This document shows, one piece after another, positions 17,656 through 26,172 of a DNA stretch of 64,000 nucleotides. A program made the position numbers and the translations under genes. The notes beneath the pieces were generated by a model. It did no database searches and had not been told where the DNA came from. It saw nothing but the letters and a program-made list of their open reading frames with translations. The stretch comes from Flavisphingopyxis sp963800335 (lineage in GTDB: Bacteria > Pseudomonadota > Alphaproteobacteria > Sphingomonadales > Sphingomonadaceae): NCBI GenBank assembly GCA_963800335.1, contig CAWDAN010000007.1:62001-126000 (forward strand). Direction: 5' to 3'. Within the stretch, counting starts at the first letter, position 1. Each line of letters opens with the position of its first letter.

Positions 17656-17970
17656 TCATCCCATCGGCATCGCCTCGCCCATACTGCCATGGTCCATCGC
17701 CGCAGTGGGCGTCGTCGGAGCCTGGGCGGCGGCCTTCGGCTTGGCGGGCGCCGATTTCCTGACCGGAGCGGGCGCTTTTTTGACCGGAGCCGCAGCCTTC
17801 TTGGCAGGGGCCGCCGGCTTCTTCGCCGGTGCGGGTGCGGGTTTCTTGGCCGGAGCCGGAGCCGGCTTCTTCGCCGGAGCGGGCATTGGCATCGTCATCG
17901 TATGGCCGCTGTGCTGCGCCAGCGCCGGACTGGCGACGCCGAGCATCAGGATCGTGATCAGCGTTTTCAT
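17656..17970 (-). CDS. signal peptide and Lys/Pro/Ala-repeat leader, probable 5' part of copB
   Basis: 104 residues. A signal peptide (MKTLITILMLGVASPALAQ) is followed by HSGHTMTMPMP, then repeated AKKPAPAP units (about residues 33-75), then MDHGSMGEAMPMG and a TGA. The ORF directly downstream (CopB) is in the same frame and starts with more MDHG units, so this is most simply the export signal and linker of CopB cut off by a stop. The stop could be a point change, or the result of two compensating indels between about 17630 and 17660. The Lys-rich linker resembles the S2 and histone-like tails common in GC-rich alphaproteobacteria. Its ATG overlaps the copA stop by four bases (ATGA). Confidence 0.65.
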   Translation of the reverse strand: MKTLITILMLGVASPALAQHSGHTMTMPMPAPAKKPAPAPAKKPAPAPAKKPAAPAKKAAAPVKKAPAPVRKSAPAKPKAAAQAPTTPTAAMDHGSMGEAMPMG

Positions 17971-19802
17971 GCGCCTGCTCCCGTCGGGGATTCAACGGTG
18001 ACGATCTGGAACATCCCGGCGTGCATGTGGAACAGCAAGTGACAGTGGAATGCCCAGTCGCCGGGCTCGTTCGCGGTAAGATCGAAGGTGACGCTGCTGC
18101 CCGGCTGGACGTTGACGGTGTGCTTGCGCGGCTGGTGCGCGGGATCCTGGCCATTGACGACTTCAAAGAAGTGTCCGTGGAGATGGATCGGGTGCACCAT
18201 CATCGTGTCGTTGATCAATTTGACCCGGACGCGCTCGTTATAGGCAAAGCGGATCGGCTGCTCCGACACCGCGGCGAACTTCTTGCCGTCGAACGACCAC
18301 ATGAAGCGTTCCATGTTGCCGGTAAGGTGGATTTCCATCGCGCGGCTGGGCGTGCGCGGGTCCGTGTTGGCTTCGAGTGCAGACAGCTGGCGATAATTGA
18401 GGACGCGGTGGTCGACCTTGTCGAGACCGAGCCCGGGATAGCCGGTGCGGTCCTGCGGGTTCATCGCGACCATGTCGAGGCCGGGGCCGACCTTGACTCG
18501 CGGCGGCAGCATCGACGTGTCGCGCATGTTCATGCCCGCCATCGATCCCATCGCCATATCGCCCCCCGCCATATCGCCCATCGCGTCGTCGGGCTTGGCG
18601 GCCGGTGCGGGCGTATGCCCCATCGCAGCGTGATCCATCGCCGGGTCGGCGGCAGGAGCGCCGCCCATCTCCATATCGCCATGCCCGCCGCCCATGCCCA
18701 TGTCGGCCATCGTCAGCAGGATCGGTTCGCGCAGCGCGGGCACAGCGGCACGCATGCCGGCCGCCGGGGTCAGCATCGCAATGCCCATGCCCGAACGGTC
18801 CATCGCCTCGGCGACGATCGCAAAGGCCTGTTCGCGCGTCGGTTCGACGATCACGTCGTAGGTTTCTGCGGTGCCGATCTGGAATTCGTCGATCTCGACC
18901 GGGCGGATATTCTGTCCGTCGGCGGCGACGACCGTCATCGCGAGGCCGGGAATGCGGATGTTGAAAAAGCTCATCGCGCTGCCGTTGATGAAGCGCAGCC
19001 GGACGCGTTCGCCGGGGCGGAACATCAGTTCGAGATTGTCGTCGGGGCCGTGGCCGTTGAGCAGATAGGTGTAGGTCGAACCCGACACGTCGAGGATGTC
19101 GGTCGGCATCATCCGCATCTTGCCCCACATCAGCCGGTCCGCGGCCGAGAGCGGATAATCGTCGGTCAGCGTCGTCTTTTGATGATTGAAATAGGCGTCG
19201 CCCTTCTTGAGCTTGGCCATGATCGTGTGCGGATGCATCGGCGTGAATTCGCTGAGCAGGACGACATAGTCGCGGTCCGCCGCATAGGGGTCGGCGCCGG
19301 CGGGATCGACGACGATCGGCCCGTAATGGCCGGCCTGTTCCTGCAGGCCCGAATGGCTGTGCCACCAATAGGTGCCGTTCTGGCGCACCTCGAAGGCGGC
19401 GCTATAGGTCTCGCCGGGCTTGATGCCTGGAAAGCTGACGCCTGGCACGCCGTCGAACTGGAACGGGAGCAGAATGCCGTGCCAGTGGATCGAACTGTCG
19501 GTCGCGAGATTGTTGGTGACGTTGAGCGTGACCTCCTGGCCTTCGCGCAGGCGGATCAGCGGGCCGGGCACCGAGCCATTGACCGCAAACGCATGGCCAA
19601 CACGCCCGCCGGTCGCGAACATGCCTTCCCCGATCGCAAGATCGATCGACGCACCAGAGACCTGGTCGAATCCCTGGCGGACGGTACCATGCGCCAGATT
19701 CGTGCCGCGCGCCCAGGCCGGCATGGGAGCGGTCAAGGCGAGGCCGCCGAACAGCGCGGAGGCGCGCAATATCGAGCGGCGGTCATACGGGTCGTTTAAC
19801 AT
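17967..19802 (-). CDS. copA: copper resistance multicopper oxidase (CopA/PcoA family)
   Basis: Periplasmic multicopper oxidase, 611 residues, thought to oxidise Cu(I) to less toxic Cu(II). The N terminus is a Tat signal: MLNDPYDRRSILRASALFGG, cleaved after PAWA. Copper-site motifs in order are SSIHWHGILLPFQFDGVPG, GTYWWHSHSGLQEQAGHYGP, HPIHLHGHFFEV and DWAFHCHLLFHMHAGM. Between the second and third cupredoxin domains lies a Met/His-rich insert (about 370-450, with GMGGGHGDMEMGG and AMGSMAGMNM), typical of PcoA. I chose the ATG at 19802, because the frame upstream to 19886 reads through the operator. Divergent from csoR, 69 bases apart. Confidence 0.93.
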   Translation of the reverse strand: MLNDPYDRRSILRASALFGGLALTAPMPAWARGTNLAHGTVRQGFDQVSGASIDLAIGEGMFATGGRVGHAFAVNGSVPGPLIRLREGQEVTLNVTNNLATDSSIHWHGILLPFQFDGVPGVSFPGIKPGETYSAAFEVRQNGTYWWHSHSGLQEQAGHYGPIVVDPAGADPYAADRDYVVLLSEFTPMHPHTIMAKLKKGDAYFNHQKTTLTDDYPLSAADRLMWGKMRMMPTDILDVSGSTYTYLLNGHGPDDNLELMFRPGERVRLRFINGSAMSFFNIRIPGLAMTVVAADGQNIRPVEIDEFQIGTAETYDVIVEPTREQAFAIVAEAMDRSGMGIAMLTPAAGMRAAVPALREPILLTMADMGMGGGHGDMEMGGAPAADPAMDHAAMGHTPAPAAKPDDAMGDMAGGDMAMGSMAGMNMRDTSMLPPRVKVGPGLDMVAMNPQDRTGYPGLGLDKVDHRVLNYRQLSALEANTDPRTPSRAMEIHLTGNMERFMWSFDGKKFAAVSEQPIRFAYNERVRVKLINDTMMVHPIHLHGHFFEVVNGQDPAHQPRKHTVNVQPGSSVTFDLTANEPGDWAFHCHLLFHMHAGMFQIVTVESPTGAGA

Positions 19803-19835
19803 CACGCTTGTAATCTCCTGCAAGTCTGCGCAAAT

Positions 19836-19852
19836 ATACCCCCCTAGGGTAT
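19836..19852. promoter_or_regulatory. CsoR-type operator between copA and csoR
   Basis: ATACCC-N5-GGGTAT, a 17-bp inverted repeat centred at 19844 in the only non-coding gap of the copper island (19803-19870). CsoR/RcnR-family repressors bind such G/C-tract palindromes (TACCC...GGGTA). It lies 34 bases before the copA start and 18 before csoR, so one site can repress both directions and give autoregulation. Binding is inferred from the motif and its place. Confidence 0.75.
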
Positions 19853-19870
19853 TTACAAGCAGGGATTTCG

Positions 19871-20143
19871 ATGGCTCACCACTCAACCGGCACGCTCAAT
19901 CGGCTCAAGCGGATCGAAGGGCAGGTACGCGGCGTCGCGCAAATGGTTGCCGACGATCGCTATTGCATCGACATCCTGACGCAGATCCAGGCGGTCAAGG
20001 CGGCGCTGGCAAAAGCCGAAAGCGAAATCCTCAAAACCCATGCCGCCTGTTGTGTCGCCGAGGCGATCGGTTCGGGCGACCCGGCCGAACAACGCGCGAA
20101 ATTCGACGAGCTCGTCGAGCTGTTCGAAAGGGTAAAGCGATGA
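19871..20143 (+). CDS. csoR: copper-sensing repressor, CsoR/RcnR family
   Basis: 90 residues, all-helical DUF156 metal sensor. The N terminus LNRLKRIEGQVRGVAQMV is the family DNA-binding region. The Cu(I) ligand set is present with the right spacing: Cys32 (DDRYCIDIL), His57 and Cys61 (THAACC), equivalent to C36-H61-C65 of the Mycobacterium protein. This argues for copper rather than nickel or formaldehyde. It likely represses both arms of the island from the palindrome 18 bases upstream and releases on Cu(I) binding. Its TGA overlaps the ATG of the next gene, so it heads the rightward operon. Confidence 0.92.
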   Translation: MAHHSTGTLNRLKRIEGQVRGVAQMVADDRYCIDILTQIQAVKAALAKAESEILKTHAACCVAEAIGSGDPAEQRAKFDELVELFERVKR

Positions 20144-20823
20144 CCGCGACCCCGGAGCCTGACCTGAAGCCATTGCGCAAATTCGACCATCGCTACCATC
20201 TGCCCAGCCCGCATTTCATCGGCGTGGCATCGATCGTCGTCCTCGTGCTTGGCGCGATCTTCATTTACGCGGGCGTCTATAATATCGGCGCCGATGCGCA
20301 TCACGCGAGCGGCACCACGGCCATGATCGAGCACATGCGCGAGCGTTCGATCGCGGTCCGCGCAGGCGATATCAAGCCTCCTGCCGATCTCGGCAGTCCC
20401 GAACGGATTGCCGCCGGTGCGGGCCTCTATGCCGAAATGTGCACCGGCTGCCATCTTGCGCCGGGCATGGCGCCGACCGAGCTGAGCCAGGGCCTCTATC
20501 CCAAGGCGCCGGTGTTCAAGGGCAAGCCCGAACATGGGCCGAGCGAGCAGTTCTGGGCGATCAAGCATGGCATCAAGATGACCGCGATGCCTGCCTGGGG
20601 GGTGACGCACAATGACGAGCTCATCTGGAACATGGTTGCCTTCGTGCAAAAACTGCCGGGCATGTCGCAGGCCGATTACGATCGGCTCGTCGCCAGCGCC
20701 CCCGCCGACCACGACGAAATGATGGAAGGCATGGCAGGCTCGCATCACGATGCCGCCGGCCAAGGCGCGATGCCGACACCCGCCGCCCATGCCGCCCATG
20801 ACGCCGACGGCCACACCCACTAA
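20140..20823 (+). CDS. membrane-anchored cytochrome c
   Basis: 227 residues. The N terminus is cytoplasmic (MTATPEPDLKPLRKF), with one membrane helix at about residues 27-46 (IGVASIVVLVLGAIFIYAGV). A class I cytochrome c domain in the periplasm then carries CTGCH at 101-105 and a likely axial Met in GIKMTAMPAWG near 145. The C-terminal ~40 residues are rich in His, Met, Ala and Asp (HDEMMEGMAGSHHDAAG, HAAHDADGHTH), a probable copper-binding tail. The start overlaps csoR. Cytochromes of this type recur in copper islands. A role passing electrons from the multicopper oxidase is a guess. Confidence 0.85.
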   Translation: MTATPEPDLKPLRKFDHRYHLPSPHFIGVASIVVLVLGAIFIYAGVYNIGADAHHASGTTAMIEHMRERSIAVRAGDIKPPADLGSPERIAAGAGLYAEMCTGCHLAPGMAPTELSQGLYPKAPVFKGKPEHGPSEQFWAIKHGIKMTAMPAWGVTHNDELIWNMVAFVQKLPGMSQADYDRLVASAPADHDEMMEGMAGSHHDAAGQGAMPTPAAHAAHDADGHTH

Positions 20824-20844
20824 CCCCCATCGCAGGAGCATATC

Positions 20845-21300
20845 ATGGCAAATATTCGGATCAGGCGTTTGACGACCGTGATGGCGGCATTGCTCGCCGC
20901 CGCGGGCACCACCGCGGCGCAGGCGGCGACCTACACGATGTTCCGCGATGCCGGCTGCGGCTGCTGCGAACTATGGGCGGCGCACGCGCAAAAGGGCCTC
21001 AATGCCACGATCAGGGTGGTCAACGCCGCCGACATGGCCGCGGTCAAGACGAAGTACAAAGTCCCCGTCGCGCTGCAATCATGCCACACCGCGATCGTCG
21101 CGGGCTATGTCATCGAAGGCCATGTCCCCGCCGCCGATGTCGCGCGCCTGCTCAAGACGAAACCCAAGGGCGTCACCGGCCTTGCGGTTGCGGGCATGCC
21201 GATGGGGTCGCCCGGAATGGAGCATGGCAACCATCGCCAGCCCTACAAGGTCATCGCCTTCGGGCCCGGGGGACAAAAGGTTTTCGCCAGTTACAACTAG
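20845..21300 (+). CDS. DUF411 copper-associated periplasmic protein
   Basis: 151 residues with a signal peptide (TVMAALLAAAGTTAAQA, cleaved near residue 27) and a DUF411 domain: TMFRDAGCGCCELWAAH with Cys38, Cys40 and Cys41, then VPVALQSCHTAIVAGYVIEG (another Cys-His pair) and GLAVAGMPMGSPGME. The cysteines and methionines form plausible Cu(I) ligands. The family is repeatedly found in metal-resistance loci, but its biochemical job is unsettled. ATG at 20845 with CAGGAG upstream, 21 bases after the cytochrome gene. The stop is TAG at 21298. Confidence 0.85.
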   Translation: MANIRIRRLTTVMAALLAAAGTTAAQAATYTMFRDAGCGCCELWAAHAQKGLNATIRVVNAADMAAVKTKYKVPVALQSCHTAIVAGYVIEGHVPAADVARLLKTKPKGVTGLAVAGMPMGSPGMEHGNHRQPYKVIAFGPGGQKVFASYN

Positions 21301-21349
21301 GTCGCCGCCGTCGTCCGACCGCTGAAAGACATAAACCGGGAATCACATC

Positions 21350-23717
21350 ATGGACGATCATAGCTGCTGTTCGACGTCGCACGCGGCCAAGCCCGCGCCA
21401 TCTGCAGAGGGCAAGGCGATCGACCCGGTCTGCGGCATGACGGTCTCGATCGACGGCGCGCGGTTCGTCGCCGATCATGACGGCGCGACGCATTATTTCT
21501 GTTCGCAGGGCTGCCACGACAAGTTCGTCGGCGATCCCGAGTTTTATCTGAGCGGGGCGCATCTCGACGCGGTCGAAGACATGCCCGAAGGCACGATCTA
21601 CACCTGCCCGATGCACCCCGAGATCCGCCAGGTCGGCCCGGGCAGCTGCCCGATCTGCGGCATGGCGCTCGAACCCGAGACGGTCAGCCTGAGCGACGGA
21701 CCCGACCCCGAATATATCGACATGCGCCGCCGCTTCTGGGTCAGCGCAGGCCTGACGCTGCCGCTGTTCGTCTATGCGATGGGCGATCTCATCCCCGGCC
21801 AGCCGTTGGCCGGTATCGCCGCGAACTGGTCGCAATGGCTCCAGCTGGCGCTCGCGAGCCCGGTCGTCCTGTGGGGTGCGTGGCCGTTCTTCGTCCGCGC
21901 GGTCCAGTCGCTCAGGACGCGCAACCTCAACATGTTCACGCTGATCGGTCTTGGCGTCGTAGTCGCTTATGGCTTCAGCCTCGTCGCGACGCTGTTCCCG
22001 CATCTCTTCCCCGCCTCGTTCCGCGGCCATGACGGCAATGTCGCGGTCTATTACGAGGCTGCGGCGGTCATCACGACGCTCGTCCTGCTCGGCCAGGTGC
22101 TCGAACTGAAGGCGCGCGGCGCGACGTCGAGCGCGCTACGGGCATTGCTCGAGCTCGCCCCGCCGGTCGCGCGGCGCATCGCCGAGGACGGCAGCGAGGC
22201 CGACGTCTCGCTCGACGAGGTCGAGGTCGGCGACCGGCTGCGCGTGCGCCCGGGCGACAAGGTGCCGGTCGACGGCAGCATCGAAAGCGGATCGAGCACG
22301 ATCGACCAGGCAATGATCACCGGCGAACCGATCCCGGTGCAGGTCGGCGAGGGCGACGATGTAACCGGCGGCACGGTCAACCAGACGGGCAGCTTCGTCA
22401 TGGTCGCGCGCCGTATCGGCAGCGACACGCTGCTCGCCAAGATCGTCCAGATGGTCGCCGAGGCACAGCGCAGCCGCGCCCCGATCCAGAAACTCGCCGA
22501 TACCGTCGCGGGCTGGTTCGTCCCCGCGGTCGTCACCGCCTCGGTCGTCACCTTTATCGTCTGGGCGCTCTGGGGACCCGCGCCGGCTCTGGCTTACGCA
22601 CTGGTCAACGCGGTCGCGGTGCTGATCATCGCGTGCCCCTGCGCACTTGGCCTCGCCACCCCGATGTCGATCATGGTCGGCACCGGCAAGGGCGCGCAGA
22701 ACGGCATATTGATCAAGAACGCCGAGGCGCTCGAAACGCTCGAAAAGGTCGACACGCTCGTCGTCGACAAGACCGGCACGCTGACCGAGGGCAAGCCGCG
22801 GCTTGTCTCGGTCGTACCCGCTGCCGGCTTTGACGAGGACGAACTGCTTGCCTTGGTCGCGGCGATCGAGGTCGCCAGCGAACATCCGCTCGCCGCCGCG
22901 ATCGTTGCGGGCGCCAAGGACCGCTCGCTCGACCTTGCCGAAGCCAGCGACTTCCAGTCGGTGACCGGCGAAGGCGTGACCGCCACCGTGGCGGGCCGCA
23001 CGGTCGCGGTCGGCAACGAGAAGCTGATGGCGGGGCTAGGCGCGAAGGACGAAGCGCTGGTCGCCGATGCCGAAGCGGGCCGCGGCGACGGCCAGACGGT
23101 GATGTTCGTCGCGATCGACGGAAAGCCCGCCGGGCTGATCGGCGTCGCCGACCCGATCAAGCCGTCGACCAAGGCGGCGATCGACGCACTCCACGCTGCC
23201 AGTATCCGCGTCGTCATGCTGACCGGCGATGCCGAGGGGACCGCGCGCGCAGTCGCCAAGGCGGTCGGCATCGATGAGGTCCACGCCAATGTCTCGCCCG
23301 AGGACAAGCACCGTGTCGTCAGCGAGCTTCAGGCGCAGGGACATATCGTCGCGATGGCGGGTGACGGGATCAATGACGCGCCCGCGCTGGCCAAGGCAGA
23401 CGTCGGCATCGCGATGGGCACCGGCACCGATGTCGCGATGGAAAGTGCCGGGATCACGCTGGTCAAGGGCGACCTGTCGGGCATCGCCAAGGCGCGCACG
23501 CTGAGCCACGCGACGATGCGCAACATCCGCCAGAACCTGTTCTTCGCCTTTGTCTACAATAGTCTCGGCGTGCCGATCGCGGCGGGCGTGCTGTTCCCGT
23601 GGTTCGGCATCCTGCTGAGCCCGATGATCGCGGCGGCGGCGATGAGCCTGTCGTCGGTCTCGGTGATCGGCAACGCGCTGCGCCTGCGGCGCGCTCGATC
23701 TGGGAAAGATCGGCTGA
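21350..23717 (+). CDS. copper-translocating P1B-type ATPase (3' end shifted)
   Basis: Inner-membrane Cu exporter. It starts with a Cys/His-rich tail (MDDHSCCSTSH), then a YHS-type metal domain (DPVCGMTVSIDG...YFCSQGCHDKF, about 28-68), then a second heavy-metal module (YTCPMHPEIRQVGPGSCPICGM, about 84-107). No HMA domain is present. The catalytic core follows: TGEPIPV, the metal-transport motif CPCALGLATP, the phosphorylation site DKTGTLTEGKP and GDGINDAPAL. As sequenced, the frame has no stop after NALRLRR and stays open to 24805, across the next two genes. One extra base near 23690 (CGGCGCGCTC) would give the ending LRLRRLDLGKIG and TGA at 23715-23717, the end I give. Confidence 0.88.
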
Positions 23718-23780
23718 CGATGGCGCGCGTTGACCCGGGTGTTCGGCCAATCGTTATTACACAAGAAAACAGGAGGAAGC

Positions 23781-24305
23781 ATGAACCAGGAACAGGGAAA
23801 GCCGCAGGGCAGCGCGATGAAATATCGCCGCTTCCTCGCGATGATCGCGACGTCGACCGTGGTGATGTTCGCGCTGATGTATTTGAACACCTACGCGTTC
23901 GATCACATCTTCTTCAGCCAGACGCGGATGTGGATGGCGTTCGTCATGGGCGCGGCGATGGCGGTGATCATGCTCGCCTTCATGCTCGGCATGTACAAGG
24001 ACCCGAAGAAGAACCTGGCGATCGTCGTTGCCTCGGTCGTGATCTTCGCCGGTTCGCTGTGGCTCGTGCGCAGCCAGGAAACCGTTGCCGACGTCGCCTA
24101 TATGAAGGCGATGATCCCGCACCATTCGATCGCGATCATGACCAGCGAGCGCGCGCACCTTCGCGATCCGCGAACGCGTGCACTGGCCGAGGGCATTATC
24201 GTCGCGCAGCGCCGCGAGATCGCCGAGATGAAATACCTCATCGAGGATATCGAGAAGAACGGACCGCGCCCGACCGAAAAAATGAAACAGGAGGCCGCAC
24301 GATGA
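23781..24305 (+). CDS. DUF305 membrane protein
   Basis: 174 residues: three membrane helices (about 21-40, 50-70 and 78-97), then a periplasmic or cytoplasmic helical part with the DUF305 signature VAYMKAMIPHHSIAIMTSER and AEGIIVAQRREIAEMKYLIEDI. The His-His and Met residues in that motif suggest metal binding. Relatives with attached membrane segments are frequent in copper-resistance loci of alphaproteobacteria. ATG at 23781 with AGGAGG five bases upstream. An in-frame start at 23730 would fall in the ATPase tail. Its TGA overlaps the start of the next gene. Confidence 0.85.
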   Translation: MNQEQGKPQGSAMKYRRFLAMIATSTVVMFALMYLNTYAFDHIFFSQTRMWMAFVMGAAMAVIMLAFMLGMYKDPKKNLAIVVASVVIFAGSLWLVRSQETVADVAYMKAMIPHHSIAIMTSERAHLRDPRTRALAEGIIVAQRREIAEMKYLIEDIEKNGPRPTEKMKQEAAR

Positions 24306-24805
24306 CCCGCACACTGACCATTCTGGCCGCCAGCGCGGGCCTCGCGCTCGCTGGCTGCAACAGCAACACCGCCCCGGGCAATGACAAGGAAGCCGCGCTC
24401 GAAGCACCCGCCAGAGCAGCACCGCACGTCGCAGCAGCCGAAGCGCTGGCGGGTGTCGCCAACGCAACGCTTCAACCCGAAACGATGACCCCCGCCGATC
24501 TCGCCAGCCTCGGTGGCATCAAGGGCCGCTGCGTCATCCGCCTGACCGAAGTCGGCGCACCGTCGCTGGTCTATGGCGGCAGCGCCGAAAACGCGACGAT
24601 CAAGCTCAACGGCAAGCTCATCACGCTGCCAGCGAGCGGCACTGACAAAAGCGCGGCCGAATATGCCGATGGCGGCCTGAGGGTCGCCATCACCCCCGTC
24701 GACGCCCCGGCCAAGGCGGGCGAACGCCGCGAGACCGAAATGGTCGTGGCGCTGCCCGGCGCCAAGAACGAACTCGGCTTTCGTGGCTATTCGGTGTGTG
24801 ACTAG
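24302..24805 (+). CDS. lipoprotein of unknown function (two-cysteine family)
   Basis: 167 residues with a lipoprotein signal (MTRTLTILAASAGLALAGC, lipobox LAGC). The mature protein has a low-complexity Ala/Glu stretch, then a compact domain running from GRCVIRL to the final GFRGYSVCD, with one Cys near each end that could form a disulfide. I do not recognise a named domain. The layout (Cys near the start, a G-K-x-I/L strand, a final G-x-W/Y-S-x-C) is shared with the lipoproteins at 33.2-34.35 kb. It overlaps the DUF305 gene by four bases and is the last gene of the rightward copper operon. A copper role is inferred only from position. Confidence 0.75.
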   Translation: MTRTLTILAASAGLALAGCNSNTAPGNDKEAALEAPARAAPHVAAAEALAGVANATLQPETMTPADLASLGGIKGRCVIRLTEVGAPSLVYGGSAENATIKLNGKLITLPASGTDKSAAEYADGGLRVAITPVDAPAKAGERRETEMVVALPGAKNELGFRGYSVCD

Positions 24806-24826
24806 TCGATGTGCAAGGGGAGAAAA

Positions 24827-24902
<76 letters not shown>

Positions 24903-25055
24903 ACTGCTGTTTCGACAGCGTGCCCCCGAAGGAGCGCATCGCGGCGGGGTTTTTCCTCTCCGGCGAAGCGAGCGGTGCGGCTATCACGGGCTTTGCGGCA
25001 TTGCAACGCGAAATGTGCGCGACCGTGCATATCGACCCGATTTTTGCCCCGCGCG

Positions 25056-26172
25056 TCAGCTCAGGCCGCTCATCGCGCTGCGCCCGCGCTTCGCCTTGCG
25101 GTCGATCGACAGGATGATGCCGATGCAGATCATTATCGTCATCATCGACGACCCGCCATACGACATGAAGGGCAAAGGAATGCCGACCACGGGGGCTAGC
25201 CCCATCACCATCATCAGGTTGATCGCGACGTAGAAGAATATCGTCATGGTCAGACCGGCGGCGGTATAGCGGCCGAACTTGGTCTGCGCGCGCAACGCTA
25301 CCCCGGTCGCCCAGCGCAGCAGCAGGAAAAAGCCGAGCAGCAGCATCAGTCCGCCGAACAGGCCCCATTCCTCGGCCATGGTTGCGAATACGAAATCGGT
25401 ATGGCCTTCGGGAAGGTACTGGAGGTGGCTCTGCGTGCCGTTGAGGAAACCCTTGCCGAACAATCCGCCCGATCCAATCGCGATCTTCGACTGGACGATG
25501 TGATAGCCCGATCCGAGCGGGTCGGCCTCTGGGGTGAGGAAGATCAGGATCCGCTTCTGCTGGTAATCGTGCAGCATCGAAAACAGGATCGGCGCCGCCG
25601 CCGCGGCCACACCCGCGGCGCCGAGGAAATAGCGCAGCGGCAGGCCGGCGATGAACATCACGATGACGCCGCTGGCGACGATCGCCAGTGTCGTGCCGAG
25701 GTCGGGCTGGAGCAGCACCAGCGCGCTCGGAATGCCGATCAGGACGAGCGCGGGCCACACCGCGGCAAACCGCGTCGTCTCGCCGGCGGGGAGCATGGCA
25801 TAGAATCGCGCGAGCGCGAGCACGATCGCGATTTTCATCAGCTCGGACGGTTGCAGGTTGAACGCGCCGAGGCTGATCCAGCGCTGGCTGCCGCCCTTCA
25901 CCTGGCCGACGACCTCGACGAACAGCAGGAGCAGCGCGACGCCGATATAGGCCGGGAAACGACATCGCCTTGATGAAGTCCTCGTCGAAGCGGCTGATCA
26001 CCAGCGCCATGACGAGGAAGACGGCAAAGCGGACGAGGTGCATCCCGGCCCATGGCGTCATGCTCCCGCCGGCGGCCGAATACAGGACGACACCCGCGAA
26101 ACAGGCCAGTGCGCTGGTCAGCGCCATGATCCGCCAGGGAAGGCCGGCGACTGGGGCGGGGATCACGCTCAT
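25056..26172 (-). pseudogene. rodA: rod-shape glycosyltransferase RodA, one frameshift
   Basis: SEDS-family peptidoglycan polymerase of the elongasome, about ten membrane helices. The N-terminal part (MSVIPAPVAGLPWRIMALTS to DFIKAMSFP) lies in one frame. The rest (KGGSQRWISLGAFNLQPSEL, LQPDLGTTL, the EEWGLFGG and MSYGGSSMM motifs) is in another, ending at 25056. The break is at about 25953-25958, where an extra base in the complement of GGGAAAC turns SFPAYIGVALLL into SFPGLYRRRA. Without it the protein would be about 371 residues. The ATG at 26172 overlaps the mrdA stop (ATGA). Because RodA is normally needed for rod growth and the mreBCD-mrdA genes beside it are present, a consensus error is more likely than real loss. 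Confidence 0.88.

Noticed and set aside
18021..19799. 592-codon plus-strand ORF opposite the multicopper oxidase
   Set aside because: Shadow of copA; the copA frame holds all copper-site motifs.
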